64,000 nucleotides of DNA from Paenibacillus sp. MMS20-IR301. Lineage in GTDB: Bacteria; Bacillota; Bacilli; Paenibacillales; Paenibacillaceae. A program made the position numbers and the translations under genes. Positions 37,171 through 47,116 of this stretch are shown here, piece by piece. How positions within the stretch are numbered: the first letter of the stretch is position 1; the number at the start of each line of letters is the position of its first letter. The notes beneath the pieces were generated by a model that was given only the letters and a program-made list of their open reading frames with translations, did no database searches and was not told the DNA's origin. The stretch spans positions 7,628,719-7,692,718 of the forward strand of contig NZ_CP135275.1 in the NCBI RefSeq assembly GCF_032302195.1. Direction: 5' to 3'.

Positions 37171-39396
37171 TTGGAAGACAACTTTCAAAGTGCCTATCAA
37201 GAGGAAGAAGACAGGCTGAACCGCGCGCTGACAGAGATTGACTCCACCCTTGAGCGGCTCCGTAACACTCCCGTGTACACGGGACACGATTACACGGAGC
37301 AGGTGCTGGAGGACTCGAGGGAACAGAGGCGCAAAGATCTTGCCAAGCTTAGGCAGGAGCCATATTTCGGACGGCTTGATTTTCAGGGCAATGACGAGGA
37401 AGAACGCAAGGCGCTGTACATTGGCAAAATCGGCGTAGACCGCGAGCAGGTAAGCGACCGTCCGCTAGTGATTGACTGGCGGGCACCGGTGGCAAGCCTG
37501 TTTTATTCTTTTACCGGAGGAACAGAAGCAGCTACCTACGAAGCGCCGGAAGGGCTGATTGAAGGGCTGGTCTATCTCAAGCGCAACGTGGTGATCCGCA
37601 AGCAGATTCTGGAGCGGGTTGCTGATACGTACAACCGGGAGAGCGATGCGCCGGCCGTGTCCGACGAATTCCTGGTCTACCGGCTGGGCGAGAACAAGGA
37701 TAACCGGCTGCGGGATATCGTCTCGACGATCCAGGAGGAGCAGGACAAGATTATCCGGGCGGCCAAGAATACGGCGCTGATCATCCAGGGCGTGGCGGGA
37801 AGCGGTAAAACGACCGTGGCCCTGCACCGGCTGGCGTTCTTATTGTATCAATATAAGGATCAGGTTTCGGCGGAGAAAATGATTATTTTCGCCCCGAACC
37901 GGATGTTCCTGGACTACATTTCGGATGTGCTGCCGGAGCTCGGGGTCGGCAATATCGCCCAGAGTACCTTCCCGGACTGGGCGGCGGAGGTGCTGGGCGT
38001 AACACTGCCGGAGCAGAATGCATCGGAGGCCATGAGCCGCTGGTTCGAAACCGCAGGGGCAATGCCCGTCATTACGGAAGAGACTCCGGGGCGGTTCAAG
38101 GGCTCTACAGTGCTGATGAGCGTCATAGAGTCCAGCGTGAAGCTGCTGGAGACGAGTGCCGTACCTGAAGGGGATTTCAGCCCGTGGGAAGGGGCGGTGC
38201 TGCGCCGATCGATGATTCTGCGCTGGCATAATGAGGAATACGCGCCGTATCCTCCGGCGAAGCGCAAGGAGCGCGTGATGGCGCGGATTCACCGCTGGAT
38301 TGAAATGGAGCTGAAGAAGAGCCCGTCTGCAGCCGCGCTGAAGGAACGCAAGAAAAAGGGTGCGGCACGCGAGAAGGCGTACAGCGCCAAATGGCCCAAA
38401 TATGAGCCGCTGAATATTTATAAGCAGATTTTCCGGGCAGCGAAGACGCCGGAGGATTGGCCGGCGGAAGCGCCTGCTGAAATTCCGCAGAGCGTGCTGA
38501 AGGAAACGGTCAAGGAGCTGAAGAAGGGCATTCTGCGCGAGGAGGATCTTCCGCCGCTGCTCTATATTCATTACCTGCTGAACGGCAGCGAGGGCAGTGA
38601 GCGCTTCGATCATATCGTGATTGATGAAGCGCAGGATTTCTCCCCGTTTCAGATCGCTGTGCTGGACCTCTATGTAAAGGGGCATTCCTTCACCATCCTG
38701 GGCGATCTGTCCCAGGGGATTCATGCCTACAAAGGGGTTCATGAGTGGAAAGAGATGCAGACGCTGTTTGCTGATGAATACACGGCGTATCACGCGCTTA
38801 CCCGCAGCTACCGTTCGACGATGGAGATTATTGAGTTTGCCAACGGCATTCTGTCCTCCGGCGTCGGCAGCGGGCTGCTGGCTGTTCCGGTCTTCCGCAG
38901 CGGAAATCCGGTACGGCTGATCTCTTATGAGGATGCACTGCCGGAAGAGGCTGCAGCAGGCAGCACTAAGCGGCTCAGTGCTGTCAGAAGCGCTCTCACG
39001 GCGCTCTCCGGCCGTGAATACCGTACGGTCGCTGTCTTGACCCGCAGCCTGCGGGAAGCGGCGGAGCTGTACGGTGAGCTGGCCGGGCATTTCGACGATA
39101 TTCATCTGATTGACGGCAGCATGACCGAATACCGCGGCGGCTTGTCCATACTGCCTGTATATCTGTCCAAGGGGCTGGAGTTCGATGCCGTCATTCTGGC
39201 GGATGCGGACAGCACGCACTATGGAACGGCAGCCTGGGATGCCAAGCTGATGTATGTCGGCTGTACACGCGCACTGCATGAGCTGTGGCTGCTGCATGAC
39301 GGCGGGCTGCCGGCTTATATACAGCCGTCTGGAGAGGAGACCGTCTCCGGATGGCCGCTGCCTGAAGAAGCAGGGGACGGCCCCTCTGCAGACTGA
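37171..39396 (+). CDS. helD: RNA polymerase recycling helicase-like ATPase HelD
   Basis: HelD is a UvrD-like ATPase that releases stalled or post-termination RNA polymerase. The 741-aa protein starts at TTG 37171, nine bases after AGGAGG. It has the N-terminal coiled-coil (EEEDRLNRALTEIDSTLERL) that enters the polymerase secondary channel, the core motif VIDWRAPVASLFY, Walker A GVAGSGKTT (residues 207-215), DEAQDFSPFQ (Walker B), LGDLSQGIHAY, and LSKGLEFDAVILADAD. The size fits the class I HelD of Bacillota. Some HelD relatives confer rifamycin tolerance, which makes its leader interesting. A terminator follows. Confidence 0.95.
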   Translation: MEDNFQSAYQEEEDRLNRALTEIDSTLERLRNTPVYTGHDYTEQVLEDSREQRRKDLAKLRQEPYFGRLDFQGNDEEERKALYIGKIGVDREQVSDRPLVIDWRAPVASLFYSFTGGTEAATYEAPEGLIEGLVYLKRNVVIRKQILERVADTYNRESDAPAVSDEFLVYRLGENKDNRLRDIVSTIQEEQDKIIRAAKNTALIIQGVAGSGKTTVALHRLAFLLYQYKDQVSAEKMIIFAPNRMFLDYISDVLPELGVGNIAQSTFPDWAAEVLGVTLPEQNASEAMSRWFETAGAMPVITEETPGRFKGSTVLMSVIESSVKLLETSAVPEGDFSPWEGAVLRRSMILRWHNEEYAPYPPAKRKERVMARIHRWIEMELKKSPSAAALKERKKKGAAREKAYSAKWPKYEPLNIYKQIFRAAKTPEDWPAEAPAEIPQSVLKETVKELKKGILREEDLPPLLYIHYLLNGSEGSERFDHIVIDEAQDFSPFQIAVLDLYVKGHSFTILGDLSQGIHAYKGVHEWKEMQTLFADEYTAYHALTRSYRSTMEIIEFANGILSSGVGSGLLAVPVFRSGNPVRLISYEDALPEEAAAGSTKRLSAVRSALTALSGREYRTVAVLTRSLREAAELYGELAGHFDDIHLIDGSMTEYRGGLSILPVYLSKGLEFDAVILADADSTHYGTAAWDAKLMYVGCTRALHELWLLHDGGLPAYIQPSGEETVSGWPLPEEAGDGPSAD

Positions 39397-39438
39397 ACAC
39401 GTAGGACGGATTACTGAAGATGCATAAGAATAACAGCA

Positions 39439-39478
39439 AACGGGTGCCATCCTTAGGATAAGGAGGCACCCGTTTTTT
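39439..39478 (+). terminator. Rho-independent terminator after helD
   Basis: AACGGGTGCC-TCCTT pairs with AAGGA-GGCACCCGTT around a five-base loop, followed by six T. Confidence 0.92.
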
Positions 39479-39919
39479 GCCGATCAGGAAAGTATACAAT
39501 TTACAATATGAATAACTCTGTTGAGTTGATGCGGCTAAAGTTACCGGGAACTGCATTAGCATTAGCATGAGCCTGGCTGTCGCTGTAACTGTTGCTGTGG
39601 CTGTCGCTGTCGCTGGAATAGTTGGATTTTCTCCACTTACTCTATGAAGGAAAGCGTCCTTCTCAAACAACAGTTGGAAAAATAGCACTTAATCTAAGGC
39701 ATATTAGTTAAAGTCGGGGAAATACCTGAAATTAAGATACGATTATCCAATTAATTTCCTCAAACGCTCCAAAAGATCTAAATTAAGATACGTTTTTCCA
39801 ACTACTGTTGTAGAGGTTATTGCCTAAGTCCGCCAGTTCGATCCAAATGCTGATATCGCCTTGCGGGCGGAGTTTGTTCTAGCCGGAGGGGGAATATTGC
39901 ACCCTGCCCTGAAGACGGT
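39479..39919. repeat. Gene-free segment with short repeats
   Basis: No gene was found. A microrepeat of CTGTCGCTGT and GCATTAGCATTAGCATG lies at about 39553-39618. Two direct copies of AAATTAAGATACG followed by TTTCCAA or ATTATCCAA are at about 39730-39752 and 39780-39802. An inverted relative, AACAGTTGGAAAAATAGCAC, is at about 39668-39688. The inverted copy and the copy at 39790-39810 could form a stem-loop. Confidence 0.55.
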
Positions 39920-41935
39920 TCAGGCCTTGGCCTTAGGCTCGAAGTGGAAACGCTCCACCTGCCCCTGCATGTCGGAGGCCATTGCGGAGAGGGCGGCAGA
40001 GGAGGAGGTGATCTCCTCCATGGAGGCAAGCTGCTCCTCCGTCGCTGCCGTCACGCTCTGGAAGGAATCGAGCGCTGCTCTCGCGATGTTGGCCATCTCT
40101 TGAACGGATGCGGCTACTTCTGAGCTGCTGGCTGACATTTGCTCGGTAATCGCCGACACCTCATGGATCTGCTCGTTCACATGCCGGGTGGACTGCTCAA
40201 TCTGCAGGAAGGCTGCGCTTGCTTCCTGCGTAAGCGTCATTCCCTGCTCCACATCACCCACCACTTTATGCTTCATTACATCATAGGCACTGGCAATCAG
40301 GTCGACCATATCCGAGATGGTCTCCTGGATCTGGCCTGCACTGACGTTGGAGGCCTCAGACAGCTTGCGCACCTCCCCGGCCACCACCGCGAAGCCTCTG
40401 CCGTGTTCTCCGGCGCGGGCCGCTTCAATGCCGGCATTCAGCGACAAAAGATTGGTCTGCTTGGCAATAGCGGAGATAGCCGTACTGGTCTCAGCTATCC
40501 TTGCACTTAGCCCGTTAAGCTCAGCGATCAGCGTGCCGGACTGCTGAACCGATTCACGGATCGTTTTCATCTGTTCCTGGACATGCTGCACTTTGGCGCC
40601 GCCGGCTGCAACATCCTTTTCAGTCAGCATAGCAGCATTCACAATCGCTTCTGAGGCCGAAGCAATCTTGAGAATACCGGTTGACATCTCATCCATCGTT
40701 GTGGCTACCTCGGCCGATGCGTAAGCTTGGGTTTCCACTCCGCGGGTCGATTCCTCGACCAGCTCGGTTACATACTCAACAGCCTTGCTGTTCTCCCCGG
40801 TGCTGGCTGTAAGCTGCTCGCTGGCAGCCGCCAGCTGGCCTGACGTCTCCGCAACCTCCTGCACCATGCTGCGCAGTGAGGCAACCATGGCATTGTAATT
40901 GGCGGCCAGCTGCCCGATCTCATCCTTGCGTTTTGAATGGACGGCCTCATCCAGGTACCCTTCACTTACCCGCTTGGCGGAACGGTTCAAGCGCTCCACA
41001 GCCCCGGTAATCCGGCGGATAATCAGGAAGGTTACGACAGTGGCAAGCAGCAGGGCTGCAGCAAGAACGATCGCCGACTTGTACAGAATCGGGTATACTG
41101 CCTCCCGGTACTCATCCTCAGGCAGGACACCGGCCATTTTGAAGCCAGTCTGTTCGTTGGTAATATAGAAGCCGGACATTTGCGATCCCGCAGCCTCATC
41201 ATTATAGGAGATTCTTCCTGCCGGGCCTTTGCTCATTTCACTGATGATCTGATCTGTTGCTGCAGCGGCAATTTCCATGGAAGGGTGATAGATTACCTTA
41301 TTGTTGCTGTCAAGAATGTATACATAACCGCTGTTGCCGAGACTGACATTTTTCGTCAGCTCCATAAGCTCATTCATGCTGATGCTGATCGTAATCGCTC
41401 CCTTGCCATCCGGAAAAGCTCTGGAAACCGGCAGGATATAACTGTTTGTCACCTTGGAGAAAATAGGATTAATCACCGAGGTTTTGTCCGGTGCCTTAAG
41501 TGCATCTATGTACCAGTCACGGACGCGGGGATCATAATCCGCCAGCTGTGAGTCGGGAGAGAACATATACTGGCCCTGGTCGTTACCGAGCGCCACGATG
41601 TCCACTTCAGGATGCTCCAGTTTAAATTTATCGATCAGATTCCGCAGTTTTGCCGGATTGCCGGTGAGGTCTGCAGCACTAACCTGATAAGCAAGCTCAT
41701 TAACACTTGCACTCTCCAGCATGATTAATTGCGAGAGTGTTTTATCCAGGATATGAATGCTTGAATTGGTGGTTTCCTCCATCTTGGTGCGCAGCGCCGA
41801 CTCAGCGGTCTCTGTGGAAATGAGAACCAGGGCAAGTGAAGGGAGCACAATGGCCAGAGTGATCAGCAGCATCAGTTCCGTTCTGAGCTTGGTGATGCGG
41901 AAAAAGCGTTTAAAGGACTTCCGTGGCGTTGTCAT
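39920..41935 (-). CDS. Methyl-accepting chemotaxis protein with double-Cache sensor
   Basis: Transmembrane chemoreceptor, 671 aa. Span 1 (LMLLITLAIVLPSLALVLIS) is followed by an extracytoplasmic dCache domain containing DYDPRVRDWYIDAL and NSGYVYILDSNNKVIYHP. Span 2 (SAIVLAALLLATVVTFLII) leads to a HAMP domain and the cytoplasmic signalling tip IAKQTNLLSLNAGIEAARAG. The RxWY motif together with the Asp in the YILD strand fits amino-acid-binding dCache sensors; the ligand is not known. SD AGGAGGAAC precedes the start. It is a lone gene; no other chemotaxis genes are seen nearby. Confidence 0.93.
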   Translation of the reverse strand: MTTPRKSFKRFFRITKLRTELMLLITLAIVLPSLALVLISTETAESALRTKMEETTNSSIHILDKTLSQLIMLESASVNELAYQVSAADLTGNPAKLRNLIDKFKLEHPEVDIVALGNDQGQYMFSPDSQLADYDPRVRDWYIDALKAPDKTSVINPIFSKVTNSYILPVSRAFPDGKGAITISISMNELMELTKNVSLGNSGYVYILDSNNKVIYHPSMEIAAAATDQIISEMSKGPAGRISYNDEAAGSQMSGFYITNEQTGFKMAGVLPEDEYREAVYPILYKSAIVLAAALLLATVVTFLIIRRITGAVERLNRSAKRVSEGYLDEAVHSKRKDEIGQLAANYNAMVASLRSMVQEVAETSGQLAAASEQLTASTGENSKAVEYVTELVEESTRGVETQAYASAEVATTMDEMSTGILKIASASEAIVNAAMLTEKDVAAGGAKVQHVQEQMKTIRESVQQSGTLIAELNGLSARIAETSTAISAIAKQTNLLSLNAGIEAARAGEHGRGFAVVAGEVRKLSEASNVSAGQIQETISDMVDLIASAYDVMKHKVVGDVEQGMTLTQEASAAFLQIEQSTRHVNEQIHEVSAITEQMSASSSEVAASVQEMANIARAALDSFQSVTAATEEQLASMEEITSSSAALSAMASDMQGQVERFHFEPKAKA

Positions 41936-42169
41936 TGAAGGTTCCTCCTGGATTTGTGAATAAATAGGGTATAGATTAATTTAATTTCCATATCTCGAAT
42001 TAACTAGGTGATTAATTATATATTTCGACATTAATCGACTAAAAAATTAGTTTTTCGTCAAAATTCTTCTGCGGCCTAAGGTGGAGAACGATTATAACTA
42101 TTCTTGAACTTGTAACTCACTTGCACCTATGGCTTAATAATAAGTGTCCGGCCGGGCAAGATTACTTCT

Positions 42170-42258
42170 GGAAGGAGGCTGATTGGAATGTTTTCAGTAT
42201 ACGAGGTGGTTTCCGTCTAAGACGGAAGCCTGATTAACGGGAGGCCGCAAGGCCTCCT
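42170..42258 (+). pseudogene. Possible remnant of a small holin-like (type I) toxin gene
   Basis: A very strong SD (GGAAGGAGG, 42170-42178) precedes ATG 42188, which encodes only MFSVYEVVSV before TAA at 42218. Two hairpins follow: GGTTTCCGTC-TAA-GACGGAAGCC and GGGAGGCC-GCAA-GGCCTCC (42239-42257). Holin-like toxins of Bacillota often begin M(S/T)VYE with such an SD and end in a GC hairpin; here the membrane part would be missing. A leader peptide or unrelated sORF are alternatives. Nothing else is seen between 41936 and 42489. Confidence 0.35.
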
Positions 42259-42489
42259 TATGTATAACTATTGAGCAAGCAACCTTAGCAAATATATAGA
42301 ATAGCACTGATAAATTGCTGATAAGCAATGCTGAACAATGAATGTAGACGCTAACCGTAAGGTTTAATATAATGAATTTAGGGTTTTTACCAAATTTGAG
42401 GAGACGAAAGGAGGCAGGTGCAATGATTAGCACTAATTTTGCAGTGATCGGGCTTAACGGAACACACCTGTTGAAGGAGGAAATAGAAC

Positions 42490-42771
42490 GTGAGTTACGT
42501 CAATGGAAAGGATGTGCTCCCCCCGGGCTTGCTCGAAGAGCTTCAGGGCTACATCCAGGGGGAATTGCTCTACATCCCTAAGAAAACAGAGCAGCGGGTA
42601 AAATGGGGCGAGAACAGCGGCTCCCGGCAAGAAATTGCTAACCGCAATGAGGAGATCTTCTGCAGTCACAGCAGCGGCTGCTCGGTGAACGAGCTGCAGA
42701 AACGATACCACTTATCTGAAGAAAGTATCCGCAAAATCATTTCAAAAATGCGGCTGGCGCTGAACAGCTAA
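42490..42771 (+). CDS. CD3324 family protein, predicted helix-turn-helix
   Basis: A 93-aa protein of the CD3324/Mor-like group. It begins at GTG 42490 behind GAAGGAGGAAA. The N-terminal part YVNGKDVLPPGLLEELQGYI QGELLYIPKK is characteristic of the family, and the C-terminal helices VNELQKRYHLSEESIRKIIS look like a helix-turn-helix. It is therefore probably a small DNA-binding regulator of unknown target. A terminator follows 47 bases after the stop. Confidence 0.83.
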   Translation: MSYVNGKDVLPPGLLEELQGYIQGELLYIPKKTEQRVKWGENSGSRQEIANRNEEIFCSHSSGCSVNELQKRYHLSEESIRKIISKMRLALNS

Positions 42772-42818
42772 GCCTGTATCTTTTGAACATAATCCCATAA
42801 AGTTCTAATATTAGAACG

Positions 42819-42864
42819 AAGAGCATGGCTCCCGCCGGTGGTGGCGAGGTCATGCTCTTTTTTA
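42819..42864 (+). terminator. Rho-independent terminator after the CD3324 gene
   Basis: AAGAGCATG and CATGCTCTT pair outside an inner CTCCCGCC / GGTGGCGAG stem; six T follow. Confidence 0.85.
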
Positions 42865-42924
42865 TCTGGATGCGGCAGGTATGGTATGATAGAGCAGACA
42901 AGATTACAGCAGGGAAGTGGAATA

Positions 42925-44235
42925 ATGGATTTATTTTCGCTTGGTGAAGATACGGGAAGCGGGAACGGACGGCTGCTTGCCGACCGGATGCGGCCCGGGA
43001 ATCTTGATGAATATATCGGCCAAGAGCATATTGTAGGCCAGGGCAAGCTGCTGCGCCGGGCGATCGAGGCTGATCAGGTTTCTTCTATATTGTTATACGG
43101 ACCTCCCGGCTGCGGCAAAACAACCCTGGCCCATATCATCTCGCATCATACCCGGGGAGAGTTTGTCCGGCTGAATGCGGTCGAGGCCTCGGTAAAGGAT
43201 GTGCGCGAGGTCATTGAACGTGCCCAGAGCAATAAGGCGCTGTACGGTACGAAGACTATCCTTTTCCTGGACGAGGTGCACCGCTTCAACAGCTCGCGCC
43301 AGGATGCGCTGCTGCCGGCGGTGGAGAAGGGCACGATTACGTTCATCGGCGCCACAACTGAGAACCCGTTCCATTATGTGAACGGGGCGCTTATGAGCCG
43401 CTCCACGCTGTTCCAGCTGGAGTCACTGACCAGCGAGCACAGCCTGATCGCGATGAAGCGGGCGCTTGCCGACGAGCAACGCGGACTGGGCTTCATGGAT
43501 CTGCAGGCGGATGAAGCAGCGCTTGCGCATATCGCTGCGATGGCTAACGGCGACATCCGCCGCGCCTTGAATGCGCTGGAGCTGGCGGCGATGACCACGG
43601 CTCCTCAGCCGGACGGCAGCGTGCATATTACCCTGGAGGTGGCGGAGGAGTCCATCCGCCGGCCGATTGTCAAGGCGGATGAGTCTACACAGTACGATGT
43701 GCTGTCCGCCTTCCATAAGAGCATCCGCGGCTCCAGTGATGCCGCCCTGTTCTGGTTCCTCTATGCCGTCGAGAAGCTTGGCATGGACCCGATGACCTTC
43801 ATCCGCCGGCTGATTGCCGCCAGCAGCGAAGATATCGGGCTGGCTAATCCGCAGGCGATGGTCCAGGCGGTCAGCGCGCTGGATGCCTACCGCAACAACG
43901 GCTGGCCGGAGGCCCGGCTGAACATTACGCAGGCGATCCTGTTCGCGGTGGAGAGCCCGAAATCCAACGGCGTCGTGACGGCAATCGCCAACGTTATGGA
44001 TTGCCTGGAGGATCTGAAATCCGCCGAGGTGCCGCTGCATCTGCGGGATACGCATTATAAAGGCTCGGCCCAGCTCGGCCATGAGGGCTACCAGTATCCG
44101 CATAATTTCCCCGGTCACTATGTGAAGCAGGACTACCTGCCGAAGGCGATTGCCCGGAGGACCTTCTACGAGGCTACCGAGCAGGGCAATGAGGCGAAGA
44201 TCCGCCATAACCAGCAGCTGCGGCGCGGGCAATAA
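42925..44235 (+). CDS. rarA: Replication-associated recombination ATPase RarA (MgsA)
   Basis: AAA+ ATPase related to clamp loaders that acts at stalled replication forks. The 436-aa protein starts at ATG 42925 (GGGAAGTGG upstream). The N-terminus RMRPGNLDEYIGQEHIVG, Walker A GPPGCGKTT (residues 59-67), Walker B LFLDEVHRF, sensor IGATTENP and the C-terminal tetramerisation region (YKGSAQLGHEGYQYPHNFPG) are all typical. In B. subtilis rarA lies between tcdA and cymR; here about 7 kb of other genes intervene on the tcdA side. Confidence 0.97.
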   Translation: MDLFSLGEDTGSGNGRLLADRMRPGNLDEYIGQEHIVGQGKLLRRAIEADQVSSILLYGPPGCGKTTLAHIISHHTRGEFVRLNAVEASVKDVREVIERAQSNKALYGTKTILFLDEVHRFNSSRQDALLPAVEKGTITFIGATTENPFHYVNGALMSRSTLFQLESLTSEHSLIAMKRALADEQRGLGFMDLQADEAALAHIAAMANGDIRRALNALELAAMTTAPQPDGSVHITLEVAEESIRRPIVKADESTQYDVLSAFHKSIRGSSDAALFWFLYAVEKLGMDPMTFIRRLIAASSEDIGLANPQAMVQAVSALDAYRNNGWPEARLNITQAILFAVESPKSNGVVTAIANVMDCLEDLKSAEVPLHLRDTHYKGSAQLGHEGYQYPHNFPGHYVKQDYLPKAIARRTFYEATEQGNEAKIRHNQQLRRGQ

Positions 44236-44248
44236 ACGCAGCGACGCT

Positions 44249-44440
44249 GTAGCCGGCAGGCGCGGCGGGGGGCGGTGAGGATTTGAAGTAACTGGCAGGT
44301 GTGGTGCGGGTGGTGGGGCGAGGATTTGGAGTGACTGGTTGGCGCGGTACGGGTGGTAAGGTGAGAATTGGGAGTAACTGGTTGGCGCGGCACGGGTGGT
44401 AAGGTGAGGATTGGGAGTAACTGGCGGGCATGGCGGGGCA
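44249..44440. repeat. Tandem repeat, about four copies of a 43-bp unit
   Basis: The motif ACTGG occurs at 44291, 44334, 44377 and 44420, exactly 43 bases apart, within units like GTAACTGGTTGGCGCGG-ACGGGTGGTAAGGTGAG. The outer copies are more diverged. The period is not a multiple of three, so it is not coding. It starts right after the rarA stop. Confidence 0.88.
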
Positions 44441-44544
44441 ATAGCTCTTCCTATGCTGCTCATGCGCTGTAGCAACAAACCGCTCAGGGATGAATCTAAC
44501 CGCTTACCAAGGTTAAGCTAACTTGTCACTTCCTGTGTCGAGTA

Positions 44545-44745
44545 AAATAAAGGGAAAAGTCCCTTTAAATTTGCTCAAAGTGGGCGAAATGAGAGAAATA
44601 GAGTGAAAAGTCCCTTTAGAATGGGCTGAAAGTGGGCGGGATGAGTGAAATAAAGGGGAAATTCCCTTTAAGTTGGCTGAAATTGGGTGGAATGAGTGAA
44701 ATAGAGTGAAAGTTCCCTTTAAGTTCGCTGAAAGTAGGGAATTAG
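44545..44745. repeat. Tandem repeat, four copies of a 51-bp unit
   Basis: Copies begin at 44545, 44596, 44648 and 44699 and follow AAATAGAGTGAAAAGTCCC, TTTAAGTTGGCTGAAAGTGG and GCGGAATGAGTG. Period, order and many bases match the array at 5719-5857. No gene was found between 44236 and 44924. Confidence 0.88.
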
Positions 44746-44862
44746 AGGCACTTCTACCCCTAAAAGCGCGCTGCAGCCCGCAGTCGCCCTGGACCACGCC
44801 CCGCAGCCCGCATTTGCCCATCTTTCCCCCTAAATGCGTTCCGCAGTCCGCCCGGCCAACAC

Positions 44863-44905
44863 AAAAAAACCTCCGTCCGCTATTCTAACCGGAAGGAGGT
44901 TTTTT
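44863..44905 (-). terminator. Terminator of mnmA (bidirectional)
   Basis: AAAAAACCTCC and GGAGGTTTTTT form the stem and give a T run on either strand. mnmA ends 20 bases away on the minus strand. Confidence 0.88.
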
Positions 44906-44924
44906 GCTCTGTCACACCTGAAAC

Positions 44925-46061
<1,137 letters not shown>

Positions 46062-46109
46062 CTATGCACAAAATACCGGCGTTCCCACTGAACACCCGGC
46101 TCATTGTGT

Positions 46110-46192
46110 ATTATATCATACCTGTCTACCCCAAACAGGACAAGGCGGACACAAATTGTAGCGAAAAAGAGTCCAAAATTGACAATTTGTCC
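46110..46192. promoter_or_regulatory. Divergent mnmA/cymR intergenic region
   Basis: A TATAAT for mnmA lies at 46110-46115 on the minus strand. An inverted repeat, GGACACAAATTGT (46147-46159) and ACAATTTGTCC (46182-46192), occupies the middle. A TATGAT at about 46252-46257 is the best -10 for cymR. No other gene is seen in 46047-46364. Confidence 0.4.
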
Positions 46193-46364
46193 ACCACTGG
46201 TGAACAAAATCACGAATTATTGCCGTTTACTGTTCCAAATGTGTCTAAAGATATGATAACATAAGCTGAGAGCAAACATCGGAATACGTAGATATGACAT
46301 TTCTCATGTCTCTGCAGCTAATATGTACCCCTAGAACAGCAACTAAACCGAAAGAGGTGTCCCT

Positions 46365-46784
46365 TTGAAAATATCAACCAAAGGACGTTACGGATTAACC
46401 ATTATGATGGAGCTTGCCCTGAAATTCGGCGAAGGTCCAACCTCGCTTAAGAGCATTGCCGAGAAAAACGGACTCTCCGAGCATTACCTGGAGCAGCTGA
46501 TCGCCCCGCTGCGCAATGCCGGACTTGTGAAGAGTATCCGCGGCGCATATGGCGGCTATATTCTGTCCCGCGAGACCGGCACTATTACCGCCGGGGACAT
46601 TATCCGCGTCCTGGAAGGCCCGATCTCACCGGTCGATTTCACCGAAGAAGACGACCCGGCTAAGCGCGACCTTTGGCTGCGTATCCGCGACAGCATTGCC
46701 GATGTGCTGGACTCCACTACCTTATCTGATCTGATTAATTATAAGGAAGAGAGTAAGGCGGACAACTATATGTTCTACATATAG
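46365..46784 (+). CDS. cymR: Cysteine metabolism repressor CymR (Rrf2 family)
   Basis: CymR represses sulfur-uptake and cysteine-synthesis genes, acting with CysK in B. subtilis. The 139-aa protein has the Rrf2 winged helix: MKISTKGRYGLTIMMELALK, the recognition part SLKSIAEKNGLSEHYLEQLI, and the wing IRGAYGGYILSR. It lacks the three Cys of the iron-sulfur IscR type, as expected for CymR. TTG/ATG alternatives are not needed, since the start follows GAAAGAGGTGTCC. It probably controls the cystine-type importer 9 kb downstream, though no CymR box was mapped. Confidence 0.93.
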   Translation: MKISTKGRYGLTIMMELALKFGEGPTSLKSIAEKNGLSEHYLEQLIAPLRNAGLVKSIRGAYGGYILSRETGTITAGDIIRVLEGPISPVDFTEEDDPAKRDLWLRIRDSIADVLDSTTLSDLINYKEESKADNYMFYI

Positions 46785-46804
46785 AAAAAAATGGAAGTTA
46801 ACTA

Positions 46805-46847
46805 AATCCCTGTAAAGTCCGCCGCGACTTTGCAGGGATTTTTTTTG
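46805..46847 (+). terminator. Rho-independent terminator after cymR
   Basis: AATCCCTGTAAAGTC pairs with GACTTTGCAGGGATT (one G-T pair), followed by T7. Confidence 0.92.
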
Positions 46848-46929
46848 TACATAATCCCGTTTAAGCGAACCTGCTCATTTGCTATTCTAAAAATCATTCG
46901 AAATGCATAAGTTATGATTGACAACACAA

Positions 46930-46995
46930 GAACACCTGTTCTATTTTACCATTGCTTAAAAATCTTAATCCTGGTTATAATACAAACAAATGTTC
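46930..46995 (+). promoter_or_regulatory. SOS-controlled promoter with two LexA boxes
   Basis: GAACACCTGTTC (46930-46941) fits the Bacillus LexA consensus GAAC-N4-GTTC exactly. A second site, AAACAAATGTTC (46984-46995), differs at one base. Between them lie TTGCTT (46952-46957) and TATAAT (46976-46981) with an 18-base spacer. LexA bound at both sites would flank and cover the transcription start, indicating damage-inducible control of the polymerase operon. Confidence 0.85.
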
Positions 46996-47020
46996 TTATT
47001 TTACCCGGAGGCGATCAATC

Positions 47021-47116
47021 ATGCGAATGAGCATCGGCCAAACCCTTGAATGTATAAATGTCCCGATTGCCTGCTGCCTGCTGCTGCATTCCGCACGGGG
47101 GCAGTGTTATGCCTAA
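47021..47116 (+). CDS. Possible small upstream frame in the SOS operon, 31 aa
   Basis: ATG 47021 lies eight bases after CCGGAGGCG, a better SD than that of the polymerase gene itself. It encodes MRMSIGQTLECINVPIACCL then LLHSARGQCYA and stops at TAA 47114-47116, overlapping the polymerase start at 47109. The product is Cys rich. It may be a leader that couples translation of the polymerase or a genuine small SOS protein. Confidence 0.45.
   Translation: MRMSIGQTLECINVPIACCLLLHSARGQCYA

Noticed and set aside
42372..42581. Small gene overlapping the CD3324 gene
   Set aside because: Its 3' half is a shifted frame of the CD3324 gene; the GAAGGAGG lies correctly for GTG 42490, not for this frame.
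44545..44745. CRISPR array
   Set aside because: Copies are head to tail with no unique spacers and no cas genes nearby.
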